Shown in pieces: positions 1-11,608 of a stretch of DNA of 64,000 nucleotides (positions are counted from its first letter, which is position 1; each line of letters begins with the position of its first letter). A model generated the notes under the pieces. The model saw only the letters and a list, made by a program, of their open reading frames with translations, was not told the DNA's origin and did not search any database. The DNA is from Pyronema omphalodes. Lineage: Eukaryota; Ascomycota; Pezizomycetes; Pezizales; Pyronemataceae. Made by a program: the position numbers and the translations under genes. The DNA lies in NCBI GenBank assembly GCA_024516155.1, contig JAJJXM010000002.1:1-64000 (forward strand). Reading direction: 5' to 3'.

Positions 1-2073
1 AAGGCGAGATGTAATTGTGATAGGATGTATTTAGAGTGTCATTTATGTCATTCTTCCTGGTGAAGAGGTCGCCGTGATGATATTCTGCTTGTTTTTTCGT
101 CGGTGTGGTATAAATTGGTTAAAACTAAACATATTTGTGTTAAATCATTACCTTTATTAGGTGAATTATCAACTTCTGTGAAGCAATTGCGGTTTGTACC
201 GGCAGTCTGTTTGTGCAGAAAATGGGTGTGGTTCTTCAGTGACGGATAGTATTTGTAGTGGATAAATGTGTTTATTGGGTGAAATATTGATTTTTCTTGT
301 CGTACCTTGCGATGCTGCTCTTATTCAATGGGTTTTGGCTTGCATTTACTGGTAAAGTACCGCCATTATCGCTGCCTTTGTACGAGACAATTCTGTAATA
401 TTCATCAGTAGTTTTTTGGTCACATCAAATAACCATGCTGATCACAGTGCAACGTCAATAATGCAATAGAATTGGCATAAATATATATTCCAAAAGCATC
501 CCTCCCTGTTTTTTCATTCAATATCTCCGTGTAATTCTTCCGATAGCCATCTACTTCTATTAAATGTATTTCAATCATATATTATCACATATGCATGAGA
601 TTTACACTTGCTCCAGCGCCTTTCATTTTATCAAGCCCTCAAACAGTGTATCATATAAGGGTCACTTTTTGTATCAAGTACAACACATACTCTTTGCGGA
701 TTCGGAATTCTTTCGAATACTTTGCCCGCGTGAGATTCTGTGAACTCACGGCTTATATCGCTTGGCTTTACTCATGCTTAAGGTAAGTATCCTGCATTTA
801 GGTATAGGTAGTATCTATATGAAGGATATATGTGAGCTCATTATGACATTGATGTTTTGATTGTTATTCCCACCGGTCGGTTGAATTATCATGTCTCGAT
901 TCTGGCAAAGCTGAATTCGTAAATGCTTGATGTCGTAAACGATGCAGAACATGAGAGAAAAAAATTCCCAGCTTCTGGAACAGCTTCCAACTGATATTGT
1001 TACTGGAGAGTACGATACGCTGAAAAATTCAAGATTGCCTTATTTCTTGTGAGATGGTTAAAAACACATCTCGCTAATTTTGGCACCCTTAACGCATGCG
1101 TCATCACAAACGTCCAGTAGTGGTGCACATTCGGTAACCCATAATTGAAAGAGACTGAAAAGAAGATTGATTCAAAATACTTGAAGAACTTAGCTCGATC
1201 GCGAAATTTTGAAGTCACAAGGCGAGGGCGACTTATATGCAAAATGTCTTTGATTTTTATACTCTCTTCGGAGCGCACTGACTCTTTTTTTTTGCTCAGG
1301 CACCTTACCCAAACAAGCGTGATCTTGAATGGCGAGAGTAGATAATACTTGAAGTTTTGAGAATATTGGCTCTTCACTTTATGTATGAAAGTTTTTAACT
1401 GTAGGAATTTACTAACTACTCAATCTTACCAGAGTTTCTCGCACTTTACGTAACTTGTTGAGTTTTTAGACCAAAATTGTTTGGTTTATTACGTATTTTT
1501 CGGTATCATATACAAACCCCACACAAATTTTGTGCCACAGGGAACATGAGCTCGGCAGGCGGTGCGCGCGCAGCTTGTTACCCGGAGGGAGGGTATGCCG
1601 TCTTGCGGTGTAGTAAGTGTCGCCTGTCTTCTCCTCGCGTTGCCCTCATCGGTCTTCTTCCAACATCCACCTCCACCTCCCTCGTTTTCACAATCCTATC
1701 CGTCGACCACATCAATTATAAAAGATTCAATCTCTTAATAGTACTTTAGACTTGCTGATTTATGTATATATACCTGCAATTAGTCCTGTATTTAACTTCC
1801 ATGATTCGTCGACTACATACGTCCCAACGCTCGCTGCTGGATTATCTTTTTTTTTATGCCACGTTCGTAGCAACTGTTCTGTCTGAATTATTTTTAAGAC
1901 TGGTATGGTACTTTTCTTCTTTTAATACTTCCACAAAGTCTCAATTATTTAACTGTATTGGTTCATTCAAAGCAGATCGAAACTAATCATTTCTACAGAA
2001 TGTCTATTAGTATTATTATTCTTACGTATGATACCATTGTACCGTTTCTTTTGTTTACATAAACCCCAAATAC
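1..2073. other. AT-rich spacer, no supported gene
   Basis: The open frames here are short, start in poor context and overlap on both strands. None shows a recognisable domain or a coherent intron-exon model. Nothing else was recognised before the O-methyltransferase stop codon at its right end. Confidence 0.6.
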
Positions 2074-3599
2074 TCAAGCGTCATCCTTCAATCCAATCTC
2101 GACAATTCCAAGCGCTCCAGGAACCGAAACGCTCAAAATCTTCAAACGAGGGTCAGCCATCGCTACAAGGTTCTCCCAATCGCTGCGAGTTCTCTCCTTT
2201 CCGTTCAATACAATCATCATGGAAAGATCCAATGATCTGGGCATGGTTAGCGGTCTTCTAGTTTATTTTGAGTCGTTCGTACTCACCTCTGGATCTTCTC
2301 AACAGTTGAGGGAACCTCATTAGGTCCGGGAAGAACAATGTCGTTAACTACAATCTTGGACCCCTTCTTCATTGCGGGGGCAATCTGTCTCAAGATCATA
2401 GAAGCGTACTTGTCACTCCAGTCGTGAAGAATAAAGCGCAAGAAGTAGACGTCTGCACCCTCAACCGGCTGGGGCTCAAGGAAGTTGTGTGCCATGTATT
2501 CAATACGGGAATCGTCGGGGTTGGTTCCATTTGCCAAGCGGACCTTAGCATCACTTACAACAGATTCGAGGTCCTGGACGATGAAGCGAAGGTTCTTGTG
2601 CTTCTTTGCGATTGCCTGGCAAATATGACCACCGGATCCTCCAATCTGTCGGCATTTGTCAGTCACCGAGCGTACAATTAATGTTTTAACTCGCAAGCAC
2701 TTACGTCAACCATCAATCCATCTCCGACACTGGACCAGTCGTATCCATCGACCAAAGGCTCCGCAGCGTAGGTTTCTCCGAGACCGGCACTGGGATGGGT
2801 AGCCAAGTAGTTCATACCCTCGGCAAACTACCGACATTGTTAGCCACGGATTGGACGCTCGGAGACAACTATGGACGTACTCTCTGCTTCTTGCTCTCAT
2901 TCCCAGGGAGTCCAAGGTAGTGCCAGTAAACCTCCTTGGTGTTGCAAGCCAACTGGAAAGCGGTCTCATCCGCCTCGCCGGAGTCATGGTACAAATCTTC
3001 TGCAGCATTGACCTTTGCGGAAGCCTCGTATACTTCATCGGACATGACACCCAAGAACTGACGCATTCCACGGTTTTCAATCATCGCTCTAGAAGCGGCG
3101 GTGTGGACACACCACCCAGGCCTGGTCTCCCGGAAAACTCTGTTGGTGGAAGCAAACCGAATGATTCTGGAAACAAAGTCCTCGTCCAGTCCGGTCTTCT
3201 CGGCAATGCTAGCAAAGGAGGTCTCTCCCTCGAGAGCGACGGCCTCGGGAATTTTGTAACGGTCGAATGCACGGAGTGAAACACAGTCAAATTTGTTCTA
3301 AGTTGGGTGCACTATCAGATACATATCCTTTAAAAGCCAGGATCTCAGGTACTCACGTTCATTCCGGCCCACATGACTAAAGAAGTAGGGCCGACGGCAA
3401 GATCATGAAGAGCCTTGGCTGCTTCAAGGAGAGCAACACGGGAAGCCTGCTCAGGAACACCATTCGGTACGGGGAAATCCAAAGGAGCATCCTTGTCAAA
3501 ACCGGGCTGAGGGAGGCTGTTTGCATCGATGTAATCCTGAAGGATCTTTGCGTGCTTTGCCACTTCGGCGGCGAGCTCGGTAAGAGATGGAGTAGACAT
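2074..3599 (-). CDS. SAM-dependent O-methyltransferase (plant-type/COMT-like), 5 exons
   Basis: Probable small-molecule O-methyltransferase that moves a methyl group from S-adenosylmethionine to a hydroxyl, typical of fungal secondary metabolism and presumably cytosolic. Exons read 3357-3599, 2881-3297, 2705-2827, 2287-2645 and 2074-2236. All four introns (50-59 nt) are GT-AG and keep frame, giving 434 aa, normal for the family. The N-terminal ~220 residues match the helical/winged-helix dimerisation region. The SAM-binding glycine motif (V-D-I-G-G-S-G-G, about residues 260-267) is split by intron 3. The catalytic H-D-W is at 335-337, followed downstream by the conserved D-L-x-M-M-I-V-L-N-G-K-E-R-T segment. 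The start is the first ATG in frame and has a TATA-like box about 80 bp upstream. No polyketide synthase, NRPS or P450 lies nearby, so the substrate cannot be inferred. Confidence 0.88.
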
Positions 3600-3674
3600 G
3601 ATATCAGTTGAAATGCGAAAAGGATAGAGTTTTCTGTGGTGAAAGCAAGAATTCTGAGCAGGATTCTTCCCGCT

Positions 3675-3682
3675 CTATATAG
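3675..3682 (-). promoter_or_regulatory. TATA-like box of the O-methyltransferase gene
   Basis: The palindromic octamer CTATATAG lies 76-83 bp upstream of the ATG at 3599, a plausible TATA position for a fungal gene with a short leader. It is inferred from position only. Confidence 0.4.
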
Positions 3683-5742
3683 GTCCATCGGGAACAGCGC
3701 TTTGAGCTTTGAGGAGATATTTTGCATACGCAGCCTGGTAAGTGCACCCTGATGAATGACCCACGAACTTCTTTTGGTCAGGTATGCGTGATAATTCCGC
3801 CGAAGATAGAGAGACTCCTCCTTAGTCTAACCCCCACGACCGCTATGCAACCATATTCCACAGCTGTTAGACCCATTCCAGACCTTTGAAACACCTCTTT
3901 TGGTCGAACAACCGTGGAGTCAGGGATGGTGTCAGCCTCGAATAGCGACTCGCAATATATGGTCTGTTCACCATGTACCGGAGATCCTACGCCTATTGTT
4001 ATCAAGTATGATTGCCAGATTTTCCGCAACTTCTGCTAGGATTTCCGCGAAGATATAGTGGGTTTATCTGAGGCGGTATATCTTGTGAAATATTTTGTTG
4101 CTTACAACGCTTCTGTCATACTATACCAGTATTGATCTTATACGGTATTCTCTTCGGTATCATCTTCTAGCACAAGTGCAGGGACAGCGGAGGGATTGGA
4201 AGGGGCTCAGGTTTGGTGATTCCTACATAGTCTGGAACCGTTGGTTCTTCCTCCAATGCTCGAGGTTCCCGCAAATCCATGTCTGGTTCGGATTCCGGAA
4301 TCTCGCTACAGGTTTGATCCCCAGCTCATGTAAGCCCCCGGATCATCACGTTTCCCTGTCTAACAACCCCCGCCACAAAATTAGGCTCGCACAGGCCTTC
4401 TATAGTGTGTACATTGGACAGTCGAACTGTACAGAGCATAAGAACAGAGCCCACGTCATGGAGTGGAGTTCAGTAAACTACACCATAGGAACCCGGGCTC
4501 GTTGTGGATCGATGAAGAGTTGGCAGTGGGGGTGGTTTGATGCAGCACGACACATTCACCACATTGAAATCAATATTTATCTGCAATATATCCACCCAAT
4601 TTTCAGGAACCATGATCAGCAAGATGCCCTGTCTGCCGTATCACACCGGGGTCCCGCTTAACCATCGCGCGGTACGGTATTCGCCGTAAGCGTCGTAGCT
4701 GAAACCTTTTTTGGTATTCCGAACTTGTCCACTCTGAGGATGGGACGGCTTGCCATTGGAGTTAGGGAGCACGGCCCCCGACCTAGCGCTACCAAGCGAC
4801 AGCGTTCTGTATAGTACATACCCAACTATCACCGTGTTTGTCAACTTAAGCCTTCCCTCGGAATAGACCGAACGTCCGTCTATATGTACATACCACCATA
4901 TTTACTGCTAGAATGTTGGCAGGAAGATCCATGGGAAAGCTAAACTGTCAGATCCAGAAGCACAGATCACTGTCAACTGCCGAGCTTCTAGGCCAAGTTC
5001 TCGTTTCGCCAAAACAAAACCCGCAAAATTGAGGGTCAAGACGCCTCGTTTCAATAAAAAGCCATCTGAAAGTCAGTCTGAACGGTTTCGCTGTCCATAA
5101 ATTCGTATGGATTACTGAATGGTTTATCCAGTCAAAAACTTCCTTCGGCGCAGTAGTACCCATGGCTAACTGTTTGAAGAATTAAAACACCGATGGATAT
5201 ATAACCCCGCCATTTGTTGATGGATCATTTACGCACTTGAGATTCCCCCACTTGCAATAGCACAGGATGCGCTTCCATTCTGCAGACCGCGGTTACTGCC
5301 GCACTTCCGGAGGCCCACTTCAGTAGGCTACGTTCAATTTGTCAGGCTCGGAAACTACCAACAGAAATTTCAATATGATATGTTTTCGATGCCGTCGTGA
5401 TGTAACTGCGGAATGTAATGATTTCTTCTACGGAACCACAGACGTACATACCAAGGAATTCATGATCCAAATCCAGCAATCAATTGGAATAACAGCTGTG
5501 TATACACAGATGCATTACATACACACTGTTCTAACTAGTATCTGTGGTAATATAGCACGTCTCCGCTTCGTCACAGCCTTTCTATGCTCGCTCCGTATTA
5601 ATCTCTCGATTCGTTTATACCTGCAATGTGGCCTTCTCAAGCACGGACCTATCGTCCAGAATGATATCTTTACGCCGTGGCTCTTTCAACTTGGCAATCG
5701 GCAAAGTGTCTCAGATCGGGAAATTTGCCAGGTGGTTTCGGG

Positions 5743-5797
5743 GTGTCTTCAGCGTGTCTCCAGCGTGTCTTCGGCGTGTGTTCGGCGTGCCGTCAGC
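5743..5797. repeat. 11-bp tandem array, five units
   Basis: Five in-register copies of a GTGTCTTCAGC-like 11-mer, diverging by 1-3 bases: GTGTCTTCAGC, GTGTCTCCAGC, GTGTCTTCGGC, GTGTGTTCGGC, GTGCCGTCAGC. It is a short minisatellite in spacer DNA. Confidence 0.85.
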
Positions 5798-7340
5798 ACG
5801 TGTTCATATTGTGAGGGCTAATTCCCAGTCTAGCGTGGTCTTGTAGGATCCGAACAGCCTTAATGCCACGCGACCAGCCGCGCGAATAATGGACGCCAAA
5901 TCCACACGAGGTAGGCGACCACAGACGAGCATGCCGATAGCTGCAAGTATCAGAACCAACAATTCAGGGGCCCGTCGTTGATGAAACAGCGAAATCGGTG
6001 GAGCCCAAGCCGCGAGTTCTAATCCTCGTAGACAAGCCAGCTCAGCAGTTAGTTATGCAGGAGGTTTATGCATAGTTTCAGCAAAATTTATGATGGGATT
6101 ATATTAACTGTCGTAATTCGCACGTCAATCAAAAGTAACTTCTCAATTTCAATAGGTAAATATCTCCCATCAATAACTTTTTTCTCAAACTGTGTACACC
6201 AAATAACCATGTCCAATCGGCTGATTGTTCAATACAAGGTATAGTAAGGATTATCTTATCCCAAAGTCTGCACTACGGTGACTTGTAGCATCACCCGGTG
6301 AGTACGTCCAAACCGTCATGCATTATCTTTCTCCTATCCATTGATCCAACTATCCGCTTGCTAAAGTTTGTCATTTTTCTTCCCTTATGGACCTTTTTCA
6401 ATGACATTGTATCGGCCGGAATTGTCGGCTTCCGACTTGGGGTAGCGACGACATTCCTTCGAGCAAGCGCGGGGACCAAGGTGCATGCTATGCATGGTCT
6501 TGATCCCTCATAGTTGCGTTTTACACCCGTCCAGCAGGCTCAAGTATCATGAAGTATTTCCCTGCGCAAAAAGTGCGTACGTTGGTATCATGGATTGTGT
6601 ATAATCATCGCCATATTCCCTATTAGCTTTCGTCTGCAGCTTCAAACATTTGCTGGGATCCGTGAATAATGTATACCCGTGCCTACTATTATTTTTTTTT
6701 TGCCTGCTAACCTACTGGATTTATCATAGACTGTGACATGGAAGCAATTGGAGTAAATCATGTTACCAGTCAGCGTTGAACCCGGTGGGTATTATAAAAT
6801 CCGATGGGATAAGCATGTCTTTTCAAAGCATATCACTCATCCCAAGTATCCATGATAACCATATATCTATAAAAAAAATATTCAAACGGAAAGTTTGGAT
6901 TATGAATCGGCTAATGCATCCAGCCGTTGGACCGATGAACGGCGTTCATTGCTGCTTTCGAAATAGATAACCAATAGGTTGACCGATATCGGTGAGCATC
7001 CTTCATTCTGTCCACTGTTCGTTCCTTCATGATAGACTGTGTTCGCTATTTGAAGCCACGGGGTCATCTGTAGGAACTTTATACATAGCATATATTTAAA
7101 TATATTCTCAATTTTGGAGAGGCCAGTAGTAGGTAGTCCACAAGCTTTAACTGGGAATAATCATTTACCGGACGCACGCAAAGCCCAAGCTAGATATCTG
7201 TGGGGTTGTAGACTACGGGATTGGAATTATTGTATTCTGGGTGTGTGTAAAGACTCCACTGAACGAGTGTAAGTTGTAATATCCGAGTTATCCGCCCGTC
7301 TCAACCTCCAGTTTTCTCGTAACGAAGCCGGGGCTGACTG

Positions 7341-7556
7341 CTATCTCACCCGACTTCCTCTCGTTGCATCATCGAGCTGGATATATCTGTAACATTTGGT
7401 CACAGATTTATAACGAAAGTCGGTAATCAAATTTCTCTCAAGTAGGAATCTCTTCACCGGTAGATACTTCCTACACTGTGCACATAGAAACTGGTGTGTA
7501 CTTTTCCAAAGCCTACGTTCCACCCGCGCAGGTGGGCTGACGCCGTGCATATACAT
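7341..7556 (-). pseudogene. Possible relic of a Cys-motif protein
   Basis: A 71-codon frame contains C-A-Q-C-R-K-Y-L-P-V-K-R-F followed about 20 residues later by K-C-Y-R-Y. This resembles the C-x2-C zinc-type segments found in many short fungal proteins, including those at the C-terminus of some F-box proteins. No flanking exon or upstream domain could be joined to it. It may be a decayed fragment or a chance frame. Confidence 0.15.
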
Positions 7557-10500
7557 AAGCCATAAGCACCGTTTTTATCTCCGATTAGGCTTCTGATATA
7601 TCAGTAACCAGTATATCGGGTGACATGCTGGTGTGCAATTAATATGAGGCATGCATGTCACCATGTGTATACATATACTCAAGGACCAAAATCCCGGTTT
7701 CAACGACTGAAGAAAACCATGAAGGTCCTCTACCTAGTCTGAATTCCAATGAAATTCTTAAAGTGAATTGATCTAAGCAATTAGGCTTTCAATCTTCTTC
7801 TTGCATGTTCTTTGAAAAATTCTTCATGAAATATCACCTTGAACTCGCTAACGAAGAAGTGATGTATTCTACTATCTAGCGAGAGACAGCATTATAACTA
7901 CTTGCATATATACGTTGCATTATAACGTAGATATTAGAATAATGGTTGCGGTCAATAGTAAAACGTTTATTTCTTGCCGCTGTTTTATTTATTGAATCAT
8001 ACGCTGACCGAGGCCTCAAAGGCCCATACGGGAAAAACAAAAAAAATAACTTAAAACTTGTACTCGTGATTTTAAACACCTGATGAATCTCTTGCCCTTT
8101 TTTTCGTCATAAACTCACGAACTTGGAAAATGGGGTGATTTTTCATGATTTAACCTCAACCATAAGCACCCACAACTCGAACGTGTCCCAGGCCAAACCC
8201 CTGTTTCAAATTCGTTATATCTAACTCACCTGAGTAAGTCTACCAATGTATCCACATCATTACCGGATAGGTCTACCACGATGTAGGGTTTTCGATCGAT
8301 TTCAATAATAATTGCTTCAATGAACATTTAGCCCACATATATGACATTCAATGCTCCAGCGCATTATGGTGAGCTTTTGAAATTTACATAAGTCAGCTCA
8401 ACGATGCGGATTGGTCTATATCCGATATCGGAATCCAAGACTTTAATTTGGTTGCCAAAGCGCTTTTGGCGACCTTGATAACGACTATCATTTCAAAGAC
8501 CCCTAGCAGGAAACCCTCTCAGGTTGCATACCAATCCATCGTATGTCTTTCGTTCAATTGTCAATCTACAACTATAATAAACCACAAAGTCATCTTCGAC
8601 GCACTTCTTTCTTCAGCTGTATCGTTTCAACATCAAGTCAATTTACTGTTATTCTACACGATGCACCACATTGACACCTTATTCCGATTGGACCCCCTTC
8701 CAGCTTTGAGTACTCAATATCCCGCTTGATCCCAACTATCCTTGTCGACTACGCCGTCAAATGTGGAAACTCAAACGCCCAGGGCTGGATCTCATTCAAA
8801 CTTCATCGAGGCCGAAAATGGTACTGGTATACACGCAATATAACCAAAACGAGCACATGCGCGCTTCGCCGTTAAGAACGTAGCCTGAAATAAACAGATA
8901 TACAGGCGCGAATTTGTTAACAGGCGAAGACTAGGATCTGTAGCTATTCTCTATGTCTACAAGGATGGGTCCTTCCAGAATGAAGAGGAATATCTCTTGA
9001 GTGAACTCAAGGATATGGTTGAGGTTTGAGCTCTGTCATCGAGCAAATATCTGTTCGTACGGGAATTTTAATACTACCACGCGGATGATACATAATATTG
9101 CCTGCATTTATTGAATTTCGAGGAGATTTAGCATGTGTGTTTCTGCAGATCGTTTGTTCTTTTTTATTATATCATTTGTATCTTAAGCTTTAAATCTAAA
9201 AAAACCTTCTGGATACTTTCATTATAAAATCATCATATATCAAGGGATTTCGGGAATCTCCAAGAAGTGATGTCTTGAAAATTCAATCCCTGACTTCGTC
9301 AATCGTAGTCAATCTAAGTTAGACGAGTGATCTTCTGCACCTATACTCTCAGTTTTCCATGTAGGACGTAGATAATATGATGAATCTATGGTTAAGGATT
9401 CTAGAATTGCTTCAAACAATCTCTCATCCTGAAACAACGATCAGGTTTAGCCTTGCATCTCTACTCATTTGCTCCCCCCTGAGCTGTTAAATCCTTTTTT
9501 CGGAGCTAGAAATTTCCGTCTTATATTTATCCCCATGTCGTCAAATCAGGGAGCTCCTGTCGATTCCATGATGGGCATTTTAACTGGTGCAACACGAGTC
9601 CGGATGTGCCTTCCTTCATACAGTATCACTCCTTTCGAAGCGAGGTCTCAAAGGAACCGTGTTTTATAGCCGGGAAAGTTTTTAAATGATTATTTATTCA
9701 CTCATGGGGCTTCAGACGCCTAATAACTACTGCTTCAACGGACTATTGCTGCCAGTAAATCTGGTTTGCGCCATTCAAATTTCAGAGGCCCATCCTCCAC
9801 TTCTAGAGGTTTCACCACATTTTTGCTTCAATAATTATTACCGCGGTGCACAGTGTATTTATTAAATTCCTTGCTGACCATTCTGAAATAAAGCTTCTTC
9901 AATTAGTTGGTCAGTCAAAGTTCTGCGAACGGAACATTATACTCATCGCCAGAGTTCGGCATGGTTCGTCCAGGACAACAGACCGGATTGAAAAACCGTG
10001 GTTGACCGGTCCCCTCCGCAACTCAAACACGGCAGCTATGTGGTCCGGTCCCGTCCGCGAAGCCAAATGAATTGAAGGGGACCGCAGGTTACGGCAGGAT
10101 CGTGGGTTTCTAAGCAAGCTAGCTTTCCTGTGGCGGTTTGGTTTGATTTTTTCAAATACTATGGGCCGCGACAGAGAAATTTTCAGCACTGCAAAGGGTG
10201 GTCCCTCCATGCTCTACTTCAGTGCAACTTTTACGCCCCACCGCAGGTGCACGCTTCACCCTAAAATAGGTTGACTCTCAACAATAGTTTAATATCACTT
10301 ATTTTTCTCAGAAAAGCACGGTTTCAGTATCAATATTCCATTTTCCACCTGTAAGAAGTTTTGACATCTCTTCTTGCTGCTGTACGCCTAACATCAATGA
10401 AGTAGGGATAGAAAGAGTATTATTCTTTATTAACACATTACTTCTCTTGTGGGTAATCACTTATAGCTGGCTTCATCAGTGCAATGCATCAGAATTTTCT

Positions 10501-10619
10501 GAGCAAAATATCATAGGCCGTAGTAAATAGCGGTCGCTTGCGAGTGACCGTCTGTGACCCAGGTCATGGTCACCCATAATCACCTGCGGTCCGTCTGGTC
10601 CATGGTTCCTCAAAGACTG

Positions 10620-10633
10620 CCGGTCCTTGTCCT
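10620..10633. repeat. Left 14-bp target-site duplication of the LINE
   Basis: CCGGTCCTTGTCCT here is repeated exactly at 25991-26004, directly after the LINE's A-rich tail. A 14-bp duplication flanking a 5'-truncated, tail-bearing element is what target-primed reverse transcription leaves. Confidence 0.9.
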
Positions 10634-10917
10634 GGCTACTCGAACGTACGGAAAAGGCGTGCGGTTTCGAAGCAGTCGAAAAAGTAACAGTCCCGGACCG
10701 CTTCCGTCGCTTCCCCGTGGTTATCGCACCCAGGGCTGAAGCTGAGACTTTTGCCCGGAACTGGAGAAATCTTACGTCCACGACATGCATCTGGACAGAT
10801 GGCTCTAGAATGGAGGGACATACGGGAGCGGGGGTGGTCCGCTACATCAACGGTGCCTTTCGTTCCTCCCAGCACTACTTGGGCCGTCATACAGAGGTCT
10901 TTGACGCTGAGCTCTAC

Positions 10918-10922
10918 GCCAT
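10918..10922. repeat. GCCAT target duplication, left of Gypsy element 1
   Basis: GCCAT flanks the left LTR and recurs at 18561-18565 after the right LTR. In the LINE these bases belong to the codons for Y-A-I in RNase H, so the insertion point is exact. Confidence 0.92.
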
Positions 10923-11190
10923 TATCAGAATCCGTATCCACGGTTACTGACGACAGGCAGCGCGGGGGTTTCGGCGGCGAGGAGAGCGGCGGCGGGTTAG
11001 GTAAGGCTGGTAAGTTGGGAATGGGCAAGGGTTTGTGGGCTGGGAAATCACAGGTGAGTTTGGAGAGATGGGAAATCACAAGGGAACTTTTGTAGATAGG
11101 ATTGTGGTAAATAGAAACTTGATTGCGTGAAGAAATAAACTACATACAAATTTCCTCCTCTTATACTTGTTCCTTCATGACTCGTGACTC

Positions 11191-11216
11191 AGCATTCTCC
11201 GCCTGCGGAGAATGCT
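11191..11216. repeat. Perfect 12-bp inverted repeat in the LTR
   Basis: AGCATTCTCCGC, a 2-nt spacer, then its exact reverse complement. It recurs at 18039-18064 in the other LTR. It lies just upstream of the TATA-like site in element orientation, so it may be a promoter element or an RNA/DNA hairpin; the role is inferred. Confidence 0.8.
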
Positions 11217-11222
11217 TCCAAT

Positions 11223-11530
11223 GCTAACCGCCGTGATACTACATACATGACCAACATTCCCCAACATTTGCCAACCGCCGTGATTCCAAATAAGAAAGCA
11301 AGATAACTAACCGCCATAATTCCAAATAATAATAACAAGGAAAGAGTACATACCAAAAGAGATAACTACCGGCTAACCGCCGTGATTCCAAATAGCAAAG
11401 AAAGAGTACATACCGAAAGAGATAACTTCCTGGCTAACCGCCGTGATTCCAAATAGTAAAGAAAGAGTACATACCAAAAGAGAGAAGTAAAAGATTCCAA
11501 CAATTTCCTAGCCGCCGTAATACCTAAAAG
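11223..11530. repeat. Degenerate repeats inside the element 1 LTR (3' copy)
   Basis: About six occurrences of a TAACCGCCGTGATTCCAAATA-like core. Two adjacent units have a 60-61 bp period and share AAAGAGTACATACC. Tandem motifs in an LTR U3 often act as enhancers; that is inference. The same array lies at 18071-18378. Confidence 0.8.
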
Positions 11531-11571
11531 AAATCCAAATAAGAAATAACTCCGAACATATGAAAATCCTC

Positions 11572-11594
11572 GGCAAGGGGCCCAGCCCCTTGCC
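11572..11594. repeat. 9-bp hairpin in the LTR
   Basis: GGCAAGGGG, a 5-nt spacer, then CCCCTTGCC. It sits just beyond the ORF3 stop codon in element orientation, and again in the other LTR at 18420-18442. Confidence 0.75.
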
Positions 11595-11608
11595 CTAACC
11601 CTATCCCT

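Larger units (their letters stand above)
3683..10619. other. Long spacer with no supported gene
   Basis: Almost 7 kb of mostly AT-rich sequence. Open frames are short and overlap on opposite strands; the largest (4095-4661, plus, 188 codons) has no recognisable motif, no splice model and ordinary spacer composition. Two things stand out: an 11-bp tandem array near 5.75 kb and a possible zinc-motif gene relic at 7341-7556. No tRNA or 5S rRNA was recognised. Confidence 0.5.

Noticed and set aside
2074..3599. A secondary-metabolite gene cluster around the O-methyltransferase
   Set aside because: No backbone synthase, P450, transporter or regulator is adjacent; the nearest such genes are about 50 kb away and separated by the transposon nest.
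4095..4661. A 188-codon plus frame in spacer
   Set aside because: No recognisable motif, ordinary spacer composition, no promoter or splice context.
10476..11095. Several overlapping frames at the LINE/LTR junction
   Set aside because: They are chimeras across the transposon boundary or antisense shadows of the RNase H frame.
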